Position numbers and translations under genes: made by a program. Below are positions 7,693-16,788 of a stretch of DNA of 64,000 bases, in pieces (position 1 is the first letter of the stretch; every line of letters begins with the position of its first letter). Location: NCBI RefSeq assembly GCF_017569205.1, contig NZ_CP071870.1, positions 682,001 through 746,000 of the forward strand, given 5' to 3'. The notes under the pieces were generated by a model. It saw nothing but the letters and a program-made list of their open reading frames with translations, searched no databases and was not told where the DNA came from. This stretch comes from Propioniciclava sp. MC1595. Its GTDB lineage: Bacteria; Actinomycetota; Actinomycetes; Propionibacteriales; Propionibacteriaceae.

Positions 7693-9152
7693 CCGCCGCT
7701 CCAGCCGTCGTACCCCGAACCAAACGGGCCAAGCGCTTCGATCCCGCCCAGGTGGGGTGGCGCATCGGCGCCGGCCACCAGCCGAGGTCGGGGGCGCTGT
7801 GGTGCCCCTGGGACCGGACAGCCGGCGTCATCGGCCCCCAGGGGTCGGGCAAGACGCTGGACCTGCTGACGCCAGCGCTCATCAACGCCCCCGGCGCTGC
7901 GCTGGTCACCCTCACCAAGCCCGACGACCTGCTCCTGTCGCTGCCCGAACGCTCCAAGGACGGACGCCCGTGCGTCGTGCTCGACCCGTTCGGCCTCGTC
8001 CCTGGCCTGCCGGACCTCGTGTGGGACCCGATCGCCGGGTGTGTCGACCGCATGGTGTCCGAGCGACGTGCGAAGGCGTTCACGGCGGGGACCATCCACG
8101 GGACGAGCCACGGGTCCGGGGACGCCGCGGCCAGGTTCTACGCCGCCGAGGCCGCAAAGGTGCTGATGGCCTACTTCCACGCCGCGGCGCTCACCGGCAA
8201 GACTCTTGATGACCTCCTGTCATGGGTCGCCAAGCCGTTGTCGACCTCCCAGCCGGAGGAGATCCTGCGCAGACACGCCCACTCCGATCCCTTGTGGGCG
8301 GGACTCCTGCAAGGCGCACTGCGCGGAGACGAACGAACGAGCGCCAACACGATCACCACCGTCCAGCAAGCCATGTCGCTCTTCTTCCAGGACGACATCC
8401 GCCGCCGTTGTGTGCCATCCGCGCGGCGTCAGGCCACCAACATCGCCGACATCATCCGTGAGCGTGGGACCGTCTACTTGCTTGGTCGTGAGGATCCGTA
8501 CGCATCGGCGTCCCCGTTGATGACCGCAGTGGCCGAGCATGTCCTGGACACCGCTCTCGAGCAGGCCAACGCCAGCACGCACGGACGCCTCTGCCCACCC
8601 ATGCTTGCCTGCCTGGACGAGTTGCCGTCTACCGCGCCCCTTCCGACGCTGCGGACACGGATGGCGAACGAGCGTGCGCTGGGGTTGTCGTTCATCTATG
8701 CGGCCCAGACATTCCGGCAGTTGGCGGCGATCTTCGGCGAGCAGGAGGCTCGCGCCCTGGTCGGGCTTACGAACGTGCTGGTGTGGTTCGGCGGCTCAAA
8801 GGACGTGTCGTTCAATCAGGAGGTCTCCGACCTGGTCGGTCGCGTCCGTGTCCCTCGATCCTCATGGCAGATGGGAGGGGGCCGAGGACGCACGATCCAC
8901 TCCGAGGAGATTCCGATTCTGCGTCCCGAGGAGCTCCGGCAGTTGCCCGACAAGCAGGCACTGGTGATCGCGGAGAACGCCCGACCGATCATCGCCCGGC
9001 TCCACCGGTGCATCGAGGGACGCGACGGCCAACGACTCCTCGCCCAGCAGCGAGCGCTTCGCGAGCAACTCGCCGCGAGACACACTGGCGTCCGCGACGT
9101 GGAGGTGCGGACCGCTGCCGCTCTCGTGGAAGCGCAACGCCATGGCTGGTGA
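7689..9152 (+). CDS. VirD4/TraG-type coupling protein, soluble ATPase part
   Basis: A 487-residue ATPase without its own membrane helices. Walker A is GPQGSGKT (residues 49-56), Walker B is MLACLDELPS (~310), and the C-terminal half (LGLSFIYAAQTFRQLAAIFGEQEARALVGLTNVLVWFGG) is the TraM-recognition/TraG-D C-terminal type domain. Coupling proteins bring the relaxase-DNA complex to the type IV channel. The family normally begins with two membrane helices, which are found instead in the overlapping upstream gene. It overlaps the next gene by 11 nt, so three genes (7234-9789) form one transcription unit interrupted only upstream by the IS5 copy. Confidence 0.9.
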   Translation: MTAAPAVVPRTKRAKRFDPAQVGWRIGAGHQPRSGALWCPWDRTAGVIGPQGSGKTLDLLTPALINAPGAALVTLTKPDDLLLSLPERSKDGRPCVVLDPFGLVPGLPDLVWDPIAGCVDRMVSERRAKAFTAGTIHGTSHGSGDAAARFYAAEAAKVLMAYFHAAALTGKTLDDLLSWVAKPLSTSQPEEILRRHAHSDPLWAGLLQGALRGDERTSANTITTVQQAMSLFFQDDIRRRCVPSARRQATNIADIIRERGTVYLLGREDPYASASPLMTAVAEHVLDTALEQANASTHGRLCPPMLACLDELPSTAPLPTLRTRMANERALGLSFIYAAQTFRQLAAIFGEQEARALVGLTNVLVWFGGSKDVSFNQEVSDLVGRVRVPRSSWQMGGGRGRTIHSEEIPILRPEELRQLPDKQALVIAENARPIIARLHRCIEGRDGQRLLAQQRALREQLAARHTGVRDVEVRTAAALVEAQRHGW

Positions 9153-9789
9153 CCCGACGAGTTCGGCTGGGCCGCTGGTGCTGGGCTTTCCAGCTCCGGG
9201 CAGCCGCGTCCAGAAGGCCTACCACGACCTGTGGGAGGCCCAGAACGGCAGCGAGGAACGCAAGAAGAAGCTGGGGAATCCGGCCAATCTGCCGCGTCCG
9301 TGGGACCCGTCGACCTGCCTGGAGCGGGGGCTGCGGTGGGAGCTGTGGCTGTGGCTCGATCAGGTCGTCGAGTGGATCAACTCCGAGTACGTGTGGGAGG
9401 CGTCGGGAGGGGCGTGCATCCCCGACTGCTGGCCGCTGCACCCGCACCTGGTCCACGAGCTGGCTGTGGTGGCCGACCAGCGCCGACGGGCGGGCCACGC
9501 GCCGAACTCCGACATCCTCGAGAACTGGCACCGCTACGTCCTGCCCGGCTTCATCGACCGGATGAGGCAGCGACTGAAGCAGTCCTGCGACGACGAGCAC
9601 CAGCCCTGGCCCAGCCGCAGCCGCTACACCCGCCACACAAGCGAAGAGGCGTCTGCCCCGCGACTCCGAGCCTTCGAGGTTGACCTCCTCGCACTCGCCC
9701 ACGACGAGGACATTCGGACCGCCCGGCACCAACTCACCCTCCTGGACGGCGGTGACTTGATCGACCCCTCCACCGGCGAAGTCTTCTAG
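9142..9789 (+). CDS. Hypothetical protein in the coupling-protein operon
   Basis: A 215-residue soluble protein starting inside the 3' end of the coupling-protein gene (11-nt overlap). It is rich in Trp and charged residues (RGLRWELWLWLDQVVEWINSEYVWEASGG; IPDCWPLHPHLVHELAVVADQRR) and has no signal or membrane segment. The pattern CWPLHPHLVHELAVVADQR followed by LENWHRYVLPGFIDRM looks helical. I cannot name a family. Overlap with the coupling-protein gene and its position suggest a conjugation accessory protein. Confidence 0.75.
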   Translation: MAGDPTSSAGPLVLGFPAPGSRVQKAYHDLWEAQNGSEERKKKLGNPANLPRPWDPSTCLERGLRWELWLWLDQVVEWINSEYVWEASGGACIPDCWPLHPHLVHELAVVADQRRRAGHAPNSDILENWHRYVLPGFIDRMRQRLKQSCDDEHQPWPSRSRYTRHTSEEASAPRLRAFEVDLLALAHDEDIRTARHQLTLLDGGDLIDPSTGEVF

Positions 9790-9879
9790 ACATGCGGTGA
9801 ACTTAGAGCCATGCCAGCACGGCCTTCTCTGCCCGCCGCCCACCCAGGGACACCCGCCCGATCCCAAGTGGCTGCGTCA

Positions 9880-10390
9880 CGCCGTCCCGTGGGGCGAGGA
9901 GAACCACCGCATCTGGTGATCCGCCGTGGTGACAACCGTGCAGGAAACGCGCGAGCACGGCTGACGGCCACGTACACCTCCTCCGGGGTGCTGCAGCACT
10001 CGGGGTCGACGATGGCGACATGGTCGAATTCCAGGCCCTTCAGCCGCAATACCGACCCGACTACGGGCCACTGCGGGGCCGCTCAACACCGGCACGCACC
10101 TGGGTCTGAACCGCTTTGATGGCGTCCGCCATGCCTTCTTCCGGGACATCCCGGAGCGCGCGTAGGCTGCGCTTGCACAAGCTCAATAACCCGGGCCGAT
10201 AGGTGCCGGTGGCCGGGTCGGTCTCAATGGCCCGCAGGAGGCTTAAGGCGGCGGCCGGCGTGCGCTGGAGTTGAAGGTCTGCAACCTTCCCGGCCAGAGA
10301 GCGCTGTGCGACGAGCTCGACCACCGACTCGAACCGCGTCGGGTCTAGGACGACCCGACCGTTCTGCAGATCGAGTTGCGCGTGGCCGGC
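9880..10390 (-). pseudogene. Remnant of an SF1 (UvrD-like) helicase
   Basis: On the minus strand, 10384-10061 encodes a helical stretch (RVVLDPTRFESVVELVAQRSL ... YRPGLLSLCKRSLRALRDVPEEGM), then the frame shifts near 10055 and continues with RLKGLEFDHVAIVDPE and EEVYVAVSRARA, the signature C-terminal motifs of UvrD/Rep-type helicases. A third frame then carries CTVVTTADHQMRW. At least two frameshifts and no N-terminal ATPase motifs: this is a decayed 3' fragment. The adjoining boundary at ~10400 coincides with the promoter of the next gene, so insertion of the P-loop/restriction block probably removed the rest. Confidence 0.7.
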
Positions 10391-10429
10391 GACCTCGAGC
10401 CGGCGTGGTCTGCCGCACCACTGTCGTTG

Positions 10430-10507
10430 TTGTTCCCAGGGTGTACCACTGGGGTTGACACGGTCTCTCGCCTCGAGGCATGCTGGGCTGGTACACCCCC
10501 GGAACAA
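10430..10507 (+). promoter_or_regulatory. Promoter bracketed by a 19-bp inverted repeat
   Basis: The left arm ttgttcccagggtgtacca (10430-10448) and the right arm (10489-10507) match at 17 of 19 positions as inverted repeats. Between them lies TTGACA (10455-10460), an 18-bp spacer and CATGCT (10479-10484), a plausible sigma-70-type promoter. The right arm ends 12 nt before the ATG of the P-loop gene, overlapping its ribosome site region (gaggagcg). An arrangement of two inverted operator arms around a promoter suggests repression by looping or dimer-of-dimers binding, or else the ends of a small mobile element. Confidence 0.5.
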
Positions 10508-10519
10508 CGAGGAGCGTCC

Positions 10520-12766
10520 ATGACCTACTACACAGCAACCAAAAGCAGGAGCCAGGGGCGGGAGAGTTGGTCGGTCATCTTCCGGCACCCCGTGAGACTC
10601 GATATGTCGACGGGTAAGCCGGGACGCCGAGTTCGTCGGGGTCTGGGGACCTCGGATGAGCAGGAGGCGGCGCGGCTGGTCGGCCAGCTGAACGACCTGC
10701 TGCGCACCGAGGAGCTGTGGAGTCCGGCGGCACGAGTCATGGCCGCCGGACGGCTCGACCCTCGCGTTGTTGAGATCTTCTACGAGGGTCTTGAGGCTAC
10801 GAGGACGGACTTCCCTGCCTTGCGTGAGGGCGTCATTCCCCTCCCCACGTCTGAAGACGGTTACAGGTCCGTCCTGCTGCTGGGCACCACCGGGGCCGGC
10901 AAGACGACCGTCGTCCGACAGCTACTGGGCACCGACCCGGATAAGGAGCGGTTTCCCTCCACCTCCACCGCCAAGACCACCGTCGCGGACACCGAGCTCA
11001 TCACCGGAGCTGCCGGCCGGTACCGCGCGGTCGTGACGTTCGCCCCGCGCGACGAGGTCATCGACTACTTGGTCGAGAATGTCTCGGCCGCGGCGCTGGC
11101 CGCCTATCGCCAGAGGCCGGATGACGAGGTCACGAGGCGGCTGCTGGACCATGTCAATCAGCGGTTCCGCTTCAGCTACGTGTTAGGGCGCGGCGCCGCG
11201 TCGGACTTGGATGACCTGGTCGACGACGACCAGGACGAAATGGACGATATAGATCCCAACGAGTACGGCGAGATCGATCTGGCTGTGACGGCCAAGGTGG
11301 TTTCGGACGCTGTCGAAGGGGTGAAGGCGGTCGTGTCGGCGCACGCTGGTGCCGTCATCGATGCACTTGGGAACGTCGAGGAGGACGAGCGCGTGCTGGC
11401 GGAGTTCATCGAGGAGAGCCTCGACAGCGACCTCCGCCAGTCTGATGAGTTCCATGAGATCGTCGATTCGCTCCTTGACGAGATCGAGAAGCGGTTCGCG
11501 TCCCTCAGGGAGGGTCAGCTGAAACGCAACCGTCAAGGGTGGCCAACGACGTGGTCCTGGGAGGCCGATGAGCGCGATGAGTTCATGAAGGTGATCACTC
11601 GATTCACTAGCAATTACGCCCCGCTCTTTGGCCGGTTGTTGACGCCACTGGTGAACGGAATCCGCGTCAGCGGCCCGTTCCAGCCAGCCTGGGGGTCGCC
11701 GGCCATGCGGTTGGTGTTGATCGATGGGGAGGGCCTAGGCCACACGCCCAAGTCAGCGGCGACGCTCTCAACCCACGTAGCCGAGCAACTCGAGCAGGTC
11801 GACGCAGTCCTTTTGGTCGATAACGCGGCCCAACCAATGCAGGCGGCGCCGGTCTCGGCGCTCAAGGGAATCGCCGTCTCCGGGAACGCCATGAAGTTGC
11901 ACGTCCTCTTCACGCACTTCGACCAGGTAGTGGGCGACAATCTGCCGACCTTCACGGCGCGCGAGCAGCACGTTCTTGCATCGGTGGACAACGCACTCAA
12001 ATCGATCGGTGACGAACTTGGCCCCGCGGCCGAACGCGCCTTGCGGCGGCGAGTCGATGCTGCAAGGTTCTTCGTCGGGGATATTCAACAACCACTCAAT
12101 TCACGAAAGCGGGCGGGTGCCCGCGCCATCTCGCAGTTCGAGTCCCTCGTCGTCCGGCTCTCTCATCCGGAGTTGGCGGTCGCTGGCGGCTCCAGCCGTC
12201 CAGTCTATGACCGGATGAACCTGTCGCTGGCCGTAACCGCAGCCGCCCGCGCCTTCCACTCCCGCTGGCGCGGCCTGCTTGGTTTGGAGGTGAACCACGA
12301 GGCGCCGAGAGAGCACTGGACCCGCGTTAAGGCGCTAACGCGGCGGCTCTCAGAAGGATGGACCGACCAGTACGACACGCTGCGCCCCGTGGCGGACCTT
12401 CGATACCAACTCCAGGCGCAGGTGCTCCTGATGCTTCAGCGCCCTGTCCGTTGGGACGGCGGCGAACCGAACGATGACGACAAGCAGCGCATTATCGACG
12501 CCCTCGCCAACGCCATAACGAAGAAGCTCATGGATCTGACGCGGCGGCGGATCGCAGAGGACCCGCGACTTGGCTGGCAAGAGGCCTACGCGCAACACGG
12601 CGTGGGCTCCACGTTTGTCCGAGCCCGCCTGATTGCTGCCGAGGTGTACGACCGGGGTGCCCCGATACCTACTGTCGGTGCCTCGCCAGACCAGAATCGC
12701 TTCTTAAAGGAGGTCGCCGGGCTGGTCGCCGAGGTATGCAAGGACCTCGAGGTGATCCTTGAGTGA
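10520..12766 (+). CDS. Large P-loop NTPase with an integrase-arm-like N-terminus (dynamin/GIMAP-like)
   Basis: A 748-residue protein; ATG 10520 is preceded by gaggag. Residues ~16-65 (SWSVIFRHPVRL, then RRVRRGLGTSDEQEAARLVGQ) resemble the arm-type DNA-binding domain of tyrosine integrases. Walker A is GTTGAGKT (122-129), followed by a Thr-rich switch-like FPSTSTAKTT. A DGEGLG at ~402 looks like a GTPase G3 motif and LFTHFD at ~465 a degenerate G4, giving the order of a dynamin- or GIMAP-like GTPase, with a long acidic helical insert between. The C-terminal ~250 residues are helical. It lies 265 nt upstream of the type I restriction operon on the same strand, which suggests a defence role; biochemical function is unknown. 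Confidence 0.75.
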   Translation: MTYYTATKSRSQGRESWSVIFRHPVRLDMSTGKPGRRVRRGLGTSDEQEAARLVGQLNDLLRTEELWSPAARVMAAGRLDPRVVEIFYEGLEATRTDFPALREGVIPLPTSEDGYRSVLLLGTTGAGKTTVVRQLLGTDPDKERFPSTSTAKTTVADTELITGAAGRYRAVVTFAPRDEVIDYLVENVSAAALAAYRQRPDDEVTRRLLDHVNQRFRFSYVLGRGAASDLDDLVDDDQDEMDDIDPNEYGEIDLAVTAKVVSDAVEGVKAVVSAHAGAVIDALGNVEEDERVLAEFIEESLDSDLRQSDEFHEIVDSLLDEIEKRFASLREGQLKRNRQGWPTTWSWEADERDEFMKVITRFTSNYAPLFGRLLTPLVNGIRVSGPFQPAWGSPAMRLVLIDGEGLGHTPKSAATLSTHVAEQLEQVDAVLLVDNAAQPMQAAPVSALKGIAVSGNAMKLHVLFTHFDQVVGDNLPTFTAREQHVLASVDNALKSIGDELGPAAERALRRRVDAARFFVGDIQQPLNSRKRAGARAISQFESLVVRLSHPELAVAGGSSRPVYDRMNLSLAVTAAARAFHSRWRGLLGLEVNHEAPREHWTRVKALTRRLSEGWTDQYDTLRPVADLRYQLQAQVLLMLQRPVRWDGGEPNDDDKQRIIDALANAITKKLMDLTRRRIAEDPRLGWQEAYAQHGVGSTFVRARLIAAEVYDRGAPIPTVGASPDQNRFLKEVAGLVAEVCKDLEVILE

Positions 12767-13031
12767 CGTGGGGTCGCGACGAGGTCCAGCGGACCTTTTC
12801 CGGTTGGCACCGGTGCGCTTCGGCCGCCTACAGGGCCCTACTGCCACTCGCGAGGGGATTGGGCCGCAGCCTCAGCCTCCTCCGCGTTGGTCGGAAGCTG
12901 AGGCCCGCTGGGGGGTGGATAGTCGGCAACTCGTGAGGCCAGACGAGGCAACCTGAGGGCAGGCTTGGGTCCCATGAGGCTCTGATGCTGGCAGAGTAGG
13001 GGACAGCCCCCGACAAGGAGAGACTCGTCGC

Positions 13032-14546
13032 GTGACCATCAATGGCAATGCCCAACGCCTGACCCAACCCGAGCTAGAGCGGACGCTGTGGGCTGCAGCG
13101 AATGCCTTGCGCGGCCCGGTGGACGCAGGGGACTTCAAGGCATACGTCTTCCCCGTCATGTTCTTCAAGTGGGTGAGCGACAACTGGGACTACCGACACG
13201 CCCGGGCGGTTTCTGATTGGGGCGACGACCTGACCCCGGAGATCGAGTGTGCCGACTACCAGCCGTTCGTGGTTCCGAACGGCTGCCACTGGTCCGATGT
13301 CCACGGCACGGCGGTCAACGTTGGCGCGAAGCTCGGCGACGCCCTGGACCGCATCCAGGAGGCTAATCGCGACTTGGCCGGCGTGTTCGGCGACGTCCAG
13401 TGGGCCAACACCGACCGGCTGCCGGAGTCGGCGCTGACCGCGCTGCTCGACACCTTCCATCCGGTGCGACTTGACCCCGATCACGTGTCCGGCGACCTGC
13501 TGGGCAACGCGTATGAGTACCTCTTGCGGGAGTTCGCGGAGGCGTCCGGCAAGAAGGCCGGCGAGTTCTTCACCCCGCGACATGTTGTGCACTTGCTGGT
13601 GAAGATCCTCGATCCGAAGCCAGGCGACGAGGTGGTCGACCCGGCGTGCGGATCCGGTGGCATGCTCGTCGAGACGGTCAACGCGGTACGTGGGTCGGGC
13701 GGTAACCCGGACTCTCTGCGGCTCCACGGTCAGGAGATCAACTTGACCACCTCGGCGATCGCCAAGATGAACCTGTACCTGCACGGGCTGGAGGACTTCG
13801 AGATCCGCCGCGGCGACACGTTCAGGGATCCGAAGTTCACCGAACGCGGGCGCTTGCGTAGGTTCGACGTGGTGATCGCCAATCCCCCGTTCAGCCTGCA
13901 AAACTGGGGTGCGAGCGCGTGGGCGAATGACCCGTGGGGACGCGTGCTATGCGAGGTGCCGCCGGCGAAGAACGGCGATTACGCGTGGATCCAGCACATG
14001 ATCGCTTCGATGAAGGACGACACCGGACGCGTTGGCGTCGTCATGCCCCACGGGGTGCTATTCCGTGGCGGCAAGGAGGGCGAGATCCGCCGGTGCCTGC
14101 TCGAGAAAGACCTGCTGGAAGCGGTCATCGGCCTGCCGAACAACCTGTTCTACTCCACCTCGATCCCCGTGTGCCTGCTGATCTGGCGTAGGACCAAGGC
14201 CGAGGGGCGCAAGCGTCGAGTGCTGTTCGTTGACGCTTCGAAGCGCTTCTTGCCTGGCAAGAACCAGAACTCGCTGTCGGACGCTGATGTGGAGGCCGTC
14301 CACGCTGCGTACGTCCGCGGTGAGGACATCGACGGCGATGGCGGGGTGAACCTCCGCTTCGTCACGCTTGACGAGATCGCCGGCAACAACTTCGACCTCA
14401 ACATCGGCCGATACATTCAGTCAGCCGCGACAGCCGAGGTCGACGTCGAAGCGGCCCTGGCCGCGTACCGAGATGCCCGCGAAGAGCTGCGTGCGGCTGA
14501 GCGGGTTCTAGACGCCAAGCTGAAGGCGGCGGGCTTCGATGCGTGA
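13032..14546 (+). CDS. hsdM: Type I restriction-modification DNA methyltransferase HsdM
   Basis: A 504-residue N6-adenine methyltransferase, GTG start with aaggag ~12 nt upstream. The N-terminal helical domain (LERTLWAAANALRGPVDAGDFKAYVF) is followed by the SAM-binding motif VVDPACGSGGMLVET and the catalytic NPPF motif (VIANPPFSLQNW). The GEFFTPRHVVHLLV stretch before the SAM motif is a hallmark of HsdM. It methylates the target set by HsdS and protects host DNA. Its 3' end overlaps hsdS by 8 nt. Confidence 0.96.
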   Translation: MTINGNAQRLTQPELERTLWAAANALRGPVDAGDFKAYVFPVMFFKWVSDNWDYRHARAVSDWGDDLTPEIECADYQPFVVPNGCHWSDVHGTAVNVGAKLGDALDRIQEANRDLAGVFGDVQWANTDRLPESALTALLDTFHPVRLDPDHVSGDLLGNAYEYLLREFAEASGKKAGEFFTPRHVVHLLVKILDPKPGDEVVDPACGSGGMLVETVNAVRGSGGNPDSLRLHGQEINLTTSAIAKMNLYLHGLEDFEIRRGDTFRDPKFTERGRLRRFDVVIANPPFSLQNWGASAWANDPWGRVLCEVPPAKNGDYAWIQHMIASMKDDTGRVGVVMPHGVLFRGGKEGEIRRCLLEKDLLEAVIGLPNNLFYSTSIPVCLLIWRRTKAEGRKRRVLFVDASKRFLPGKNQNSLSDADVEAVHAAYVRGEDIDGDGGVNLRFVTLDEIAGNNFDLNIGRYIQSAATAEVDVEAALAAYRDAREELRAAERVLDAKLKAAGFDA

Positions 14547-15744
14547 GGGGTGGGACAAGCTGCAGTTCCACGATGTGGTGACGCTGGACGTCCGAAAGGC
14601 ATCTGTTCTCGACGGAAAGGCCTACCCGATCGTCGGCGTCTTGGCGTACGGGCGGGGCTTGCTCTACCGCGATCCGGTGTCAAGAGCTTCAACGAGCTAT
14701 CGAGAGCTGAACCTCATCCGGCCAAACCAGTTGATCTTCAGTAAGTTGAAGGCCTTCGAGGGAGCAATCACGGTTGCCCCGGGGGATCTGGCCGAGTCCT
14801 ATGCTTCCAGCGAGTTTCCGACGTTCACTGCCACGGCTCGTGTCCTACCGGCGTTCTTACGCCTCATGACCCAACGTTCCGAACTCTGGAAGGCAATGGC
14901 CGCCAACTCGAGAGGTCTTGGCGGGCGGCGGGAGCGTCTCAACCCCATCGACTTCCTGGCAATGTCAGCGTGCTTCCCGCCGCTTCCGGAGCAGCAACGC
15001 ATCGTCGACCTGATCGGCGCACTCGATGACACCGTTGCGGCGGCGGAACTGCGGCTGCAGGCGGCCGTCGACCAGCTCCGTAGTCTCCGAGCCCTAACGT
15101 TCGCCACCGGCGTACTCACAACCGGCCGGGACGCCTTCGATATCCTAATCGGCGTTCAACGCAACCCCACGCGTGCTGGGGGTGCAAGGCAGACTCGCTA
15201 CCTCCGGTCCGCCAACGTAACATTCGGCCGCCTCAACCTCTCGGATGTCTACGAGATGTCCTTCTCCCCACAGGAGCAAGCGAAGTACTCGCTGGTCCCT
15301 GGCGACGTTCTGGTTTCAGAAGGTAGCGCGAGTGAAGCGGCGGTCGGTGCACCCTGTCGGTGGATTGGGGAGCTGGAGGGCCCGGTCTGCTTTCAGAACA
15401 CCCTCTTGCGATATCGAGCTCGACCCCACGTCTCCAGTCCCAGCTTTGTCGATCACTGGTGCGCCTGGGCATATGAGTCGGGCCGCTTCCGTGAGGTCGC
15501 GGGCGGCTCGAACATCAAACACATAGGGGCGCGACGAGCAGAACAGATGCAGGTCCGGCTTCTTCCGTTCGACGACCAGCAAGCCGCTATGGCCCCCCTC
15601 GATGCGGCGGGCGACATCGTACGCATGGCACAGGAGCACGTGGCCACGCTGGCTCATGTCCGCTCCGCCATATTGGCGGCACTGCTCTCGGGGAAGCATG
15701 AAATCCCGGAGTCCTACGACGAGTTGATGGGGGTGGCGTCATGA
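14539..15744 (+). CDS. hsdS: Type I restriction-modification specificity subunit HsdS
   Basis: A 401-residue subunit with two target-recognition domains and conserved helical spacers: FPPLPEQQRIVDLIGALDDTVAAAELRLQ (after the first domain) and LLPFDDQQAAMAPLDAAGDIVRMAQEHV (after the second). It selects the bipartite recognition sequence for both methylation and cleavage. It overlaps hsdM by 8 nt and the next gene by 4 nt (ATGA). The second half of the specificity cannot be predicted from sequence alone. Confidence 0.93.
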   Translation: MREGWDKLQFHDVVTLDVRKASVLDGKAYPIVGVLAYGRGLLYRDPVSRASTSYRELNLIRPNQLIFSKLKAFEGAITVAPGDLAESYASSEFPTFTATARVLPAFLRLMTQRSELWKAMAANSRGLGGRRERLNPIDFLAMSACFPPLPEQQRIVDLIGALDDTVAAAELRLQAAVDQLRSLRALTFATGVLTTGRDAFDILIGVQRNPTRAGGARQTRYLRSANVTFGRLNLSDVYEMSFSPQEQAKYSLVPGDVLVSEGSASEAAVGAPCRWIGELEGPVCFQNTLLRYRARPHVSSPSFVDHWCAWAYESGRFREVAGGSNIKHIGARRAEQMQVRLLPFDDQQAAMAPLDAAGDIVRMAQEHVATLAHVRSAILAALLSGKHEIPESYDELMGVAS

Positions 15745-16787
15745 CGAACGTGTGGGTGGTGCGGGCGGGTAATCGTGGACAGTCGGAGGACTTCAACTTC
15801 GAGCGAGGGCGCGCCACGATCGGCTGGGAGGAGATCGGGGACCTGTCATCGTGTTCGTCGCGGGAGGCGGTGCGGCACCTCGTGGATCAGGCCTATCCGG
15901 GCGACAATCCCCAGCGCCTGGCGGTGTACACCGGCCAGTTATGGGCGTTCCGTCATGGTGTTCAGCCCGGCGATCTTGTCGTGATGCCGCTCAAGACCAA
16001 GCCGGGGTACTTGGCGTTCGGGCGTTGCACCGGCGGCTACGCGTATGACTCAGCCGCGCCCCGTGATCGACGCCACTTCCTAACTGTCGACTGGCAGCCT
16101 GAGCCGGTGTCGCGTGCGGTGTTGAAGGACGATCTGTTGGCGATGGTGAACGGCGCGATGACGGTGTTCAGCCCGTCCCGGAACCACGCGGCGGCCCGGC
16201 TGGAGGCCGTCGCGGCGGGTGGCGCAGACCCGGGCGTCGGCGTCCCGACGGTTGCGAGCCCGTCGCCGTCGTCGGCGGCCGTGGCGGTGGCTGATCCGCC
16301 GCAGGTCCCGACGTTGGATGCGATCCGGGACCGGGTGAGAGCGCGGATCGTGGAGGATTTCGGTCAGCACAAGATGACCCATCTGGTGGCCGAGGTGCTG
16401 ACGGCGCTGGGGTTCGTGTGCGAGGTGTCCCCGGCCGGCCCCGATCAGGGCATCGACATTCGCGCGGGTCGCGGTCCGCTGGGCCTGGACACTCCGATCA
16501 TTGTGGAGGTCAAGTCGGAGCCCACGGCGGTAGGTGCACCGGTCATGCGCGGCCTGCACAGCGCGATGAGCAAGAACAACGCGCCGCAGGGGCTTCTGGT
16601 GGCGATGGGTGGCATCACTGCCCCCGCGAAGAAGGAGTTCGAGTCGCTGCGCACGATCATCCAGGTCTGGGACGCCGAAGCCCTCCTCGACCAGTTGTTC
16701 GCCACGTACCCCCTGCTGCCCGACTCGACCAAGGCGGCCCTGCCGCTCAAGCAGGTCTGGGTGCTGGACGACGACACGGAGGCCTGA
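15741..16787 (+). CDS. Mrr-type restriction endonuclease embedded in the type I operon
   Basis: A 348-residue protein. Residues 1-105 (VWVVRAGNRGQSEDF, IGWEEIGDLS, WAFRHGVQPGDLVVMPLK, LAFGRCTGGY) form the EVE/PUA-like N-terminal domain seen in many Mrr-like proteins. After an Ala/Pro-rich linker, residues ~205-320 are the Mrr catalytic domain: MTHLVAEVLTALGFVCEVSPAGPDQGIDI with the catalytic Asp, and PIIVEVKSEP giving the E-x-K of the PD-(D/E)xK site, then GLLVAMGGITAPAKKEFES. Mrr enzymes usually cut modified DNA. It starts within the 3' end of hsdS and ends 1 nt before the GTG of hsdR, so it is co-translated with the type I complex. Confidence 0.9.
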   Translation: MTNVWVVRAGNRGQSEDFNFERGRATIGWEEIGDLSSCSSREAVRHLVDQAYPGDNPQRLAVYTGQLWAFRHGVQPGDLVVMPLKTKPGYLAFGRCTGGYAYDSAAPRDRRHFLTVDWQPEPVSRAVLKDDLLAMVNGAMTVFSPSRNHAAARLEAVAAGGADPGVGVPTVASPSPSSAAVAVADPPQVPTLDAIRDRVRARIVEDFGQHKMTHLVAEVLTALGFVCEVSPAGPDQGIDIRAGRGPLGLDTPIIVEVKSEPTAVGAPVMRGLHSAMSKNNAPQGLLVAMGGITAPAKKEFESLRTIIQVWDAEALLDQLFATYPLLPDSTKAALPLKQVWVLDDDTEA

Positions 16788-16788
16788 C

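Noticed and set aside
12870-12903. 7-bp inverted repeat cctcagc/gctgagg upstream of hsdM
   Set aside because: Short arms with a 20-nt loop and no T-tract; too weak to call a terminator or operator.
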